Positions 35,346 to 40,765 of a DNA stretch of 40,765 bases are shown here, piece after piece. The first letter of the stretch is position 1; each line of letters opens with the position of its first letter. Where the stretch lies: contig CALWHG010000014.1 in NCBI GenBank assembly GCA_944380315.1, forward strand, positions 1 through 40,765, written 5' to 3'. The stretch comes from an uncultured Lachnospiraceae bacterium (GTDB lineage Bacteria > Bacillota > Clostridia > Lachnospirales > Lachnospiraceae). The position numbers and the translations under genes are program-made. The notes below the pieces were generated by a model. The model saw nothing but the letters and a program-made list of their open reading frames with translations, did not search any database and was not told the origin of the DNA.

Positions 35346-36116
35346 ATGAAAGTCGTGATACTGGCAGGAGGCCTTGGCACCCGCATCAGCGAGGAGAGCC
35401 ACCTGAGGCCCAAGCCCATGATAGAGATAGGGGAGCAGCCCATACTGTGGCACATCATGAAATACTATTCTGCCTTCGGCTTCGATGATTTCATCATCTG
35501 TGCCGGATACAAGCAGTATGTCATAAAGGAGTATTTTGCGGATTTCTTCCTGCACAACAGCGACGTGACCTTCGATCTTTCGCAGGGGAGCATGGAGGTG
35601 CTCAGCAATAACTCTGAAAAGTGGAAGGTGACCATAGTGGATACGGGCCTCAACACCATGACCGGAGGCAGGATCAAGCGCATACAGAGGTATGTGGGCC
35701 AGGAGACCTTCATGCTGACCTATGGCGACGGGCTCTGCAATGTGGATCTGGATAAGCTGCTTCAGTTCCATCGCTCTCATGGCAGGCTGGCCACGGTGAC
35801 TGCGGTCAACATAGCCCAGCTCAAGGGTGTCATGGAGGTGGAGCAGGATGGCAGGATCACGGCCTTCAGGGAGAAAAATGACCGGGACGCCGCCATCATA
35901 AACGGAGGCTTCATGGTATTTGAGCCCGGCTTCTTTGACTATCTTGAGGGCGATGACACTGTACTTGAGCAGGAGCCATTTTCACGGTTATGCAGCGAGG
36001 GGCAGATGATGAGCTTCTACCATGACGGCTTCTGGCAGTGCATGGATACCCAGCGGGAAAAGAAGAAGCTGGAGGAGCTCTGGGCCAGCGGTCACGCACC
36101 CTGGAAGATCTGGTGA
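35346..36116 (+). CDS. rfbF: Glucose-1-phosphate cytidylyltransferase
   Basis: 256 residues. Makes CDP-glucose from glucose 1-phosphate and CTP, the entry to CDP-linked deoxysugars. The nucleotidyltransferase start MKVVILAGGLGTRISEE and RPKPMIEIGEQPILWHIMK (about 22-40) are typical of RfbF, and the metal-binding region is TYGDGLCNVD. It is full length. Ribosome site GGGAAG. rfbG follows by 31 bp, so both steps of the pathway are co-expressed. Confidence 0.95.
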   Translation: MKVVILAGGLGTRISEESHLRPKPMIEIGEQPILWHIMKYYSAFGFDDFIICAGYKQYVIKEYFADFFLHNSDVTFDLSQGSMEVLSNNSEKWKVTIVDTGLNTMTGGRIKRIQRYVGQETFMLTYGDGLCNVDLDKLLQFHRSHGRLATVTAVNIAQLKGVMEVEQDGRITAFREKNDRDAAIINGGFMVFEPGFFDYLEGDDTVLEQEPFSRLCSEGQMMSFYHDGFWQCMDTQREKKKLEELWASGHAPWKIW

Positions 36117-36147
36117 TCGTCGGGAAGCTTTTTTAAGGGAGATATAA

Positions 36148-37296
36148 ATGCCTCATACTGATAGATTGAAGGAATTTTATAAGGGAAAGCGTGTCCTGGT
36201 GACGGGGCACACGGGCTTTAAGGGAAGCTGGCTCTGCGTGCTGCTTTCATATCTTGGAGCAGAGGTCTATGGCTATGCGCTTGAGCCCGATACGGAGCCT
36301 GCTCTTTTTTCCATGCTGTACGGAGCTGAGCCTGAGGGTGAGCTGAGGCTTCAGCTTGAAGCTGAGCAGCTTCCGGAGAGCTGGTCTGAGGCGGGCAAAG
36401 CCACTTTGCACAGCCACATAGGGGATATAAGGAGCTTTGAGGAGCTTAAGAGCTTCTATGAAAATGCTGCACCTGAGGTGGTCATACATCTGGCGGCTCA
36501 GCCCATAGTCAGGGAATCCTATGTCATCCCAAGGGAGACCTATGAGATAAATGTCATGGGCACCGTCAATCTGCTGGAATGCGTGCGCACCATACCGGGC
36601 TGCAGGTCAGTCCTTAACGTGACCACGGACAAGGTCTATCTCAATGAGGAGAGAGAGGGCTACGGCTACAGGGAGGAGGACAGGCTGGATGGCTATGATC
36701 CCTATTCCAACTCCAAGTCCTGCTCGGAGCTTGTGACCCACAGCTACAAGGCTGCATTTTTTGATGGTATGGATATAAGAGTATCCACTGCCCGTGCGGG
36801 AAATGTCATAGGAGGAGGGGATTTTGCGAAGGATCGCATCATACCGGACTTCATGAGGGCGGTGAAGGCTGGAAGGAGCCTCTGCGTCAGGAATCCCTAC
36901 AGCACCAGGCCCTATCAGCACGTGCTGGAGCCCCTGCTTGCCTATCTTTACATAGCCATGAGGCAGTGGGAGGACAGCTCACTTTCCGGCTGGTACAATG
37001 TGGGACCTGATGACTGCGACTGCGTGACCACAGGAGAGCTCTGCGATATCTTCCAGAGGGCCTATGGTCAGGGCGCCTGCTGGCACTCTGAGGCGGAGAA
37101 GGATGCGCCCCATGAGGCCTCCTTCCTGAAGCTTGACAATACTAAGCTCAAGGAGACCTTCGGGCTCCATCCCGTATGGCATATAGATGAGGCCGTAAAA
37201 GCCTCTGCGGACTGGACCAGGGCCTGGCTTGAGAGCGATGCCCGGGCAAACAAAGAGCTGCTTCGGCAGATCGAAGCATTTTTGAAGGATCTCTGA
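36148..37296 (+). CDS. rfbG: CDP-glucose 4,6-dehydratase
   Basis: 382 residues, short-chain dehydrogenase fold. The NAD site is VLVTGHTGFKGSWL (about 15-28) and the catalytic region has NVTTDKVYLNEE and DPYSNSKSCSELV, where Tyr and Lys form the YxxxK-type pair. It turns CDP-glucose into CDP-4-keto-6-deoxyglucose. RfbH (the 3-dehydrase) and later CDP-deoxysugar enzymes are not in the window, so the final sugar is unknown. Ribosome site AAGGGAG. Confidence 0.95.
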   Translation: MPHTDRLKEFYKGKRVLVTGHTGFKGSWLCVLLSYLGAEVYGYALEPDTEPALFSMLYGAEPEGELRLQLEAEQLPESWSEAGKATLHSHIGDIRSFEELKSFYENAAPEVVIHLAAQPIVRESYVIPRETYEINVMGTVNLLECVRTIPGCRSVLNVTTDKVYLNEEREGYGYREEDRLDGYDPYSNSKSCSELVTHSYKAAFFDGMDIRVSTARAGNVIGGGDFAKDRIIPDFMRAVKAGRSLCVRNPYSTRPYQHVLEPLLAYLYIAMRQWEDSSLSGWYNVGPDDCDCVTTGELCDIFQRAYGQGACWHSEAEKDAPHEASFLKLDNTKLKETFGLHPVWHIDEAVKASADWTRAWLESDARANKELLRQIEAFLKDL

Positions 37297-37342
37297 TCCT
37301 TATGGAGGTACGCTGAAGGCCCTTTGAAGGACCGGACAGCCT

Positions 37343-38752
37343 TTGAGAAGCTGCATCAGGAATATGATTGACGGATCATCACGAAAAAAACATACAGACC
37401 TTTTGCTGTGCCTCCTGCTGACGGCTCTTGGAGGCATTTTTCTGCTGTGGTATATAAGGGCAGCAGGTGCTGATGTGGTCTACAGCGACTATATCAGGAT
37501 AGTGGAGGAGTACCTGCCGGATGCCCTGGATCCTCAGAAGCTGTTCGTTCCGGACATACTTACCCGTATCCCGGCCACCTTCCTTCAGCGCTTTATAAAT
37601 GTGGAGCTGTTTTCCTACTCGGTGACCTTTGACCGCGTATGCTCGGCTCTGGGTATAACGGGCTGCGCCCTCATGACGGCTCTCTATATGCATAAGGAGC
37701 GCATGTCTGCACTATGGTTCATACCCATAGCGACGGTCACATTTTCTCTTAACAAATGGGAGATCATACTGAACGGCACGGCCTGGGCCCATACGGTGGC
37801 CTTTGCCATGTTTTTCCTGAATTATCTTCTGCTGGACAGCTATTATGAGGGCAAGGGATCAAAATGGGGCAGGACAGCTCTTTGCAGCATGCCGTTTATC
37901 ATACTGCTGTTTTCAGGAGAATACATAGCATCATACGCTGCGGTCATGGCAGTAGCCTATATCTTCTGCATGCTTGAGCAGAGAGACCGTATATACATAA
38001 GAGGACTTGTCTGTACCCTGGCGGCCCTGGGACTGTATCTGCTCAGCCGGCATTTCGCCGTATGGGAGCATGCGGGGGCTACGGATATGAGCCTTATGGA
38101 GGTAGTGGCTGAGGACCCCTTGTTTATACCGAGGCTGTTCATAAAGAGCTTTGCAGGAGCAGTGCTTGGGCAGCAGGCCATGGCGGATTTTTACGGTCCT
38201 GCCATGCCGCTTTCAGATAGCTGGGTATTGCTTATCGGAGTGCTGGTCATAGGCGCATATATATTTGCCATAGCTCTGTATATCAGGCACAGCCTATGGA
38301 AAAGAAGCATCTACCCAATGATACTCATGCTTTCTGGGGGCTTCAATCATGTGCTGGTCACGGCCTCCCGCTGGATATTCCTTAATGATGACTATGGCCT
38401 GAGCTCCCGCTATGGAGCCCAGTTCATGATAGGCATCATAGGCATACTGCTTACATTTGCTTTGTATTTTAAGGTAAGGGACAAAGAAAAAAAGAGATGC
38501 GGAGCGCTGATGATGATACTGACTGTGCTGATCTTTGCAGGCAGCATCCTGACCACCAGGGCAGAGCTTGCCATAGTGCCCTACAGAGAACAGAATTATG
38601 AGGCACTGCGACAGGCAGTACTGGATTATCGCAGCTATGAGCCTGAGGAGCTGGCCGGGCTACTTGAGTGGGGCAAATCCGAGGATACCATGTACAGGGC
38701 TCTTGAGATACTTGAGGATAACAGGCTGAATGTGTTTTCCGGCTTGGACTGA
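37343..38752 (+). CDS. Polytopic membrane protein, possibly glycan-related
   Basis: 469 residues with about eleven hydrophobic segments (first LLLCLLLTALGGIFLLWYI), followed by an external loop with VVYSDYIRIVEEYLPDAL. The architecture recalls GT-C-type or O-antigen-ligase-type membrane proteins, but no family motif is certain. The start is ambiguous: a TTG at 37343 gives the longest frame, while the ATG at 37364 begins MIDGSSRKKHTD; neither has an ideal ribosome site. It follows rfbG by 46 bp and probably belongs to the same glycan operon. Confidence 0.6.
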   Translation: MRSCIRNMIDGSSRKKHTDLLLCLLLTALGGIFLLWYIRAAGADVVYSDYIRIVEEYLPDALDPQKLFVPDILTRIPATFLQRFINVELFSYSVTFDRVCSALGITGCALMTALYMHKERMSALWFIPIATVTFSLNKWEIILNGTAWAHTVAFAMFFLNYLLLDSYYEGKGSKWGRTALCSMPFIILLFSGEYIASYAAVMAVAYIFCMLEQRDRIYIRGLVCTLAALGLYLLSRHFAVWEHAGATDMSLMEVVAEDPLFIPRLFIKSFAGAVLGQQAMADFYGPAMPLSDSWVLLIGVLVIGAYIFAIALYIRHSLWKRSIYPMILMLSGGFNHVLVTASRWIFLNDDYGLSSRYGAQFMIGIIGILLTFALYFKVRDKEKKRCGALMMILTVLIFAGSILTTRAELAIVPYREQNYEALRQAVLDYRSYEPEELAGLLEWGKSEDTMYRALEILEDNRLNVFSGLD

Positions 38753-38760
38753 TGCCGGAA
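38737..38760. terminator. Weak hairpin between convergent genes
   Basis: TTCCGGC (38737-38743) pairs with GCCGGAA (38754-38760) around ten bases. No T-run follows on either strand, so terminator function is doubtful. Confidence 0.3.
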
Positions 38761-38765
38761 GGTCA

Positions 38766-39238
38766 TTATTCAGCCTTTATCCAGCCTTCTATCTCATCTG
38801 CAGGTGCGTCTACCATTGCGGAGATATCGTTTATGTCCATATGTGCATTGTACATGCGAAGTGCGATAAGCTTCTTTTCTTCGCTTTTCTGATCATGTCC
38901 ATAAGATCAGAAATGATGCTGTCAGCTTCCTTATCACTCAGACGTTTGGCTTTGATCTTATTTTCATATTTCAGCATCCTGAGTGCCATATGTTTGTCCG
39001 CAGTCGACTGACATTCTACATGGTATCTGTGGCCCCTTATAAGGAAGATCGAATCAGTTATGATCTTACCAAATTCCTCATAGTGTTCATTTCGCAATTG
39101 TGTTATATCCTGTTGTTCATAGGATGTATGAAATACTTCGTTTATGAGAGGCAATATCAGTTGTGGCAGCTTTTGTGCTATAGTCCTGAATACGTCATCA
39201 AAAATAGTGCTTTTGGGAGCGCCGATATTTTCTGCCAT
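38766..39238 (-). pseudogene. Frameshifted Rpn/PD-(D/E)XK nuclease-family gene
   Basis: Starts well at ATG 39238 with a GGAGAATAAC ribosome site. The N-terminal nuclease region reads STIFDDVFRTIAQKLP, then ITDSIFLIRGHRYHVECQST, whose Asp and ExQ-like residues fit the PD-(D/E)XK core, then HMALRMLKYE. Near 38885 the frame slips at an A-run: the next frame continues as EEKKLIALRMYNAHMDINDI and DEIEGWIKAE to a TAA at 38766-38768. One missing A restores a single reading frame. Even so, it is about half the usual family length, so an internal deletion is also likely. Probably inactive. Rpn proteins promote RecA-independent recombination. Confidence 0.75.
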
Positions 39239-39445
39239 GTTATTCTCCTTAAATTATATTTGTGTGGGAAAACTGTGTCAATGAAAGAATATGTGTGATA
39301 TAGATCTTAAGAACGATGATGTCAGAAAAACAAAGTTTAGATCGGTCAAAAGATGATGTTGTTTGCTTTATGATATCAGAAAAAGATGAGAAAGTGGAGT
39401 TTTTTATTGATATTTTTATAATTTCTTTCCACCAGCTGATTTTAC
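39239..39445. other. AT-rich intergenic stretch without a supported gene
   Basis: A short minus-strand frame here (39249-39452) has low-complexity Ile/Ser/Lys content and no ribosome site, so it is not annotated. The base composition is visibly more AT-rich than the chromosome to the left. Confidence 0.5.
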
Positions 39446-39474
39446 TTGACAAGCTTTCGGCTTGGTGATATTTT
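39446..39474 (+). promoter_or_regulatory. Strong-looking plus-strand promoter with no clear gene behind it
   Basis: Perfect TTGACA (39446-39451), a 17-bp spacer and TATTTT (39469-39474). The spacer contains CAAGC-TTTCG-GCTTG, a small hairpin. Transcription would start near 39481 and enter the unexplained GC-rich segment. Confidence 0.5.
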
Positions 39475-39480
39475 TAATCC

Positions 39481-39782
39481 ATCAATCAAATATGGCAAAC
39501 CGATGACAGAGAGTAAGTAGGTCATATGCAGGAAGTAAGAGAGAGCCGCTGACGGTGTGATGGCGGTACGGACGGTATGGCTGAATGGACTCTGGAGGGC
39601 GCTCCGGAATCAAATAGTATGGAGCGACGAAATCCGCATTCGTTAAAGGGCGGCATATATGATGGTATATGGACAAGAGGGCTTCGGCCAAAGCGGGGTG
39701 CGCATGGCAATTGTATTGGGGCGGACTGCGTGGGCCTCGTGCCGTCCTGGCCTGCCGTGCCCTGCGGCCCCTCATCACCCTT
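39481..39782 (+). other. Unexplained GC-rich segment, possibly a structured RNA or foreign insert
   Basis: This stretch interrupts the Fic remnant on its right side and differs in composition from the AT-rich DNA on its left. Several short frames exist on both strands, but none has a ribosome site or recognisable domain. Local structure is visible: CGCTCC (39600-39605) pairs with GGAGCG (39621-39626), and GGC-TTCG-GCC is a stable tetraloop hairpin near 39680. It could be an untranslated RNA, an insertion, or rearranged debris. Confidence 0.35.
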
Positions 39783-39893
39783 CAACAAAAACACGCGTTG
39801 CGTTCTACCGTTTCCTTCGCGGAAGGGGTGAACGAAGTTGTAATTGTCGTAGTGATACGCCAAGCGCTCGACGAACTTATTCGACGTGAACAG
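39783..39893 (-). pseudogene. Fic-domain toxin fragment with intact catalytic motif
   Basis: In the minus frame the peptide reads NKFVERLAYHYDNYNF then HPFREGNGRTQR and VFL, the full HPFx[D/E]GNGRxxR Fic motif that carries the AMP-transfer histidine. Everything before NKF (normally over 100 residues) is absent and the sequence runs directly out of the antitoxin gene in another frame. Everything after VFL is replaced by unrelated sequence. It is a remnant of a FicT/VbhT-type AMP-transferase and cannot be active as it stands. Confidence 0.8.
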
Positions 39894-40062
39894 CCTCTCT
39901 GCGCTCGACCTTCCAGCGGCGCTTGGTTCTCTTCACCAGGTCCTCAATAGAAATATCGCCTCTGACATACTCGTCCGCGTCCTTGCGAAACTCTTCGGAG
40001 ACATATGCGCCATCCATCTCTCCCGAATGAATAGCTTCCTCCATCAATGTCTTGCGGTCCAT
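39877..40062 (-). CDS. VbhA/FicA-type antitoxin
   Basis: 61 residues, full length for the class I Fic antitoxins. The inhibitory helix motif [S/T]xxx[E]G appears as SGEMDG (about 13-18, Asp replacing Glu), followed by the conserved tail DADEYVRGDISIEDLVKRTKRRW. In working pairs this helix blocks the ATP site of the Fic toxin. A good AGGGGG ribosome site precedes the ATG. The cognate toxin directly downstream is reduced to a short fragment. Codon use (CGC, ATC, GAA) differs from the ATA/AGG-rich chromosome, suggesting transfer. Confidence 0.82.
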   Translation of the reverse strand: MDRKTLMEEAIHSGEMDGAYVSEEFRKDADEYVRGDISIEDLVKRTKRRWKVERREAVHVE

Positions 40063-40220
40063 ATAAACCCCCTGTCAGCCTCTATACAAGCATGCTTTCA
40101 AGAAGGGATTTTCTGAAATTATTGAATAACTTCAGCTTACGCTGATTGCGTGCGTCCCTCTTTCTTCGCGAGTTCTTCTTACACAGGTGCGCGCGAAAGC
40201 GAAGGGGCTCGTGCTACACC

Positions 40221-40765
40221 CTAGTTATCGTTATATCCGTGCATCCGCGTGTCGAGGCAGTCCTTCCACCATTGTTCCCGCTTCCGCACTTTTTGCGGGT
40301 CGTAGCTCATTCCGAAGTACTCGAGCAGTGTGAACTCGAAGTACTTTCTGAAGTACTCCGCGCCCTCTCGCTCGTAGAGCTCGCGCAGCTTCTTGTTTCC
40401 TCCGTGCTTGGAGTCCAGATAGCTGCCCCAGCGCGCCGCCACGCCTCCCTCGCTGGTTGCCGACCCGATGTAGAGCTTGCCGGTCTTGGTGTCCGTGAGG
40501 CAGTAGACTCCCGTCACGCTCTCCAACGCGTCGTGAAACGAAGGCATGATCTCGCGCCTGAATATCCGGTCGAGCTTCGCGAACGGCAGATGCACCTGGT
40601 CGTATCCTCGGAATTCATCTCCGCTGTACATCACGGGAAGGATTTCCTTGATCGTCGCATCGTTGAGGTATTTGCTCAGGTTGAACGTGTATCGGGAGAA
40701 CTTGTTCCCTTTGTAGAGGTCGATGATCAGCCGGCCGAAAAGGGGGGCATACTCCGTCAGGATCT
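40221..40765 (-). CDS. GIY-YIG nuclease-domain protein, 5' end beyond the window
   Basis: The frame is open to the window edge, so the start is outside; about 181 residues are visible. The GIY-YIG domain occupies the C-terminal part: GVYCLTDTKTGKLYIGSA gives the G-(V)-Y and Y-I-G halves, followed by the arginine in GGVAARWGSY and the glutamate of REGAEYFRKYFEF. A GTG at 40634 is not the real start, because a coherent protein sequence (YAPLFGRLIIDLYKGN, NLSKYLNDATIKEI) continues upstream. These proteins cut DNA; whether this one is a restriction, repair or homing enzyme cannot be told. Codon use matches the antitoxin and differs from the main chromosome. Confidence 0.82.
   Translation of the reverse strand, partial: ILTEYAPLFGRLIIDLYKGNKFSRYTFNLSKYLNDATIKEILPVMYSGDEFRGYDQVHLPFAKLDRIFRREIMPSFHDALESVTGVYCLTDTKTGKLYIGSATSEGGVAARWGSYLDSKHGGNKKLRELYEREGAEYFRKYFEFTLLEYFGMSYDPQKVRKREQWWKDCLDTRMHGYNDN

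Noticed and set aside
39249-39452. Minus-strand frame of 67 residues
   Set aside because: Low-complexity Ile/Ser/Lys sequence in AT-rich DNA with no ribosome site.
39577-39889. Plus-strand frames across the GC-rich segment and Fic fragment
   Set aside because: They run antisense through the clear Fic motif and have no family pattern.
40063-40220. Possible long hairpin between the GIY-YIG and antitoxin genes
   Set aside because: The arms CCCTTCGCTTTCGCG and CGCGAAGAAAGAGGG pair with too many mismatches, and no T-run follows.
1-40765. tRNA, rRNA, CRISPR arrays and intact insertion sequences
   Set aside because: Looked for cloverleaf ends, conserved rRNA stretches, regularly spaced repeats and transposase motifs; none seen apart from the damaged Rpn-type genes.

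Overview
The window reads as chromosome of a low-to-mid GC Bacillota, most likely a Clostridia/Lachnospiraceae-type bacterium. The support is the gdpP-rplI-dnaB order, mecA, comEB, ylmH, recA-recX, a CIRCE element in front of clpB, and a marked preference for ATA (Ile) and AGG (Arg) codons throughout the first ~38.7 kb. The species cannot be named from the sequence.

Layout: (1) 1-3.1 kb: the 3' part of gdpP, then rplI and dnaB, closed by a strong bidirectional terminator. (2) 3.1-4.2 kb, minus strand: mecA followed by a small DUF1858 CxxC protein. (3) 4.25-11.2 kb: a membrane-anchored SH3b/GH18 protein, a Sua5-type tRNA threonylcarbamoyladenylate synthase, endonuclease III, a 30-residue membrane peptide with its own promoter, a half-length AIR-synthase-like protein, dCMP deaminase, and a translationally coupled Lrp regulator/aminotransferase pair. 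(4) 11.2-17.3 kb: a Wzt-type polysaccharide-export ATPase overlapping a 1319-residue fusion (methyltransferase-like, kinase-like, coiled coil, GT2, GT4), then ylmH. (5) 17.3-20.2 kb: CIRCE-controlled clpB. (6) 20.2-21.3 kb: a RelB/DinJ-Doc toxin-antitoxin pair and a remnant of an Rpn/PD-(D/E)XK nuclease. (7) 21.4-23.2 kb: recA-recX. (8) 23.2-28.4 kb: an XRE-cupin regulator and potABCD for polyamine uptake; PotA carries a large insertion in its TOBE domain. (9) 28.5-31.9 kb: a YtrA-type GntR regulator with an ABC exporter. (10) 32-38.8 kb: a surface-glycan block with two polytopic GT-C-like membrane proteins, a GT2, a GmhA-like SIS isomerase, and rfbF-rfbG (CDP-glucose 4,6-dehydratase pathway). 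(11) 38.8-40.8 kb: a decayed accessory zone of different base and codon use. It holds a frameshifted Rpn nuclease, an unexplained GC-rich segment behind a good promoter, a Fic toxin fragment, a VbhA/FicA-like antitoxin, and a GIY-YIG nuclease running off the window.

The strongest candidate for something new is the wzt-fusion pair. The fusion has, in one polypeptide and in the same order, the modules that Gram-negative O9a-type systems spread over WbdD (methyltransferase-kinase-coiled-coil ruler) and a separate glycosyltransferase. It sits directly behind a Wzt with a C-terminal glycan-recognition domain. Other points worth attention are the insertion in PotA and the antitoxin next to a gutted Fic gene.
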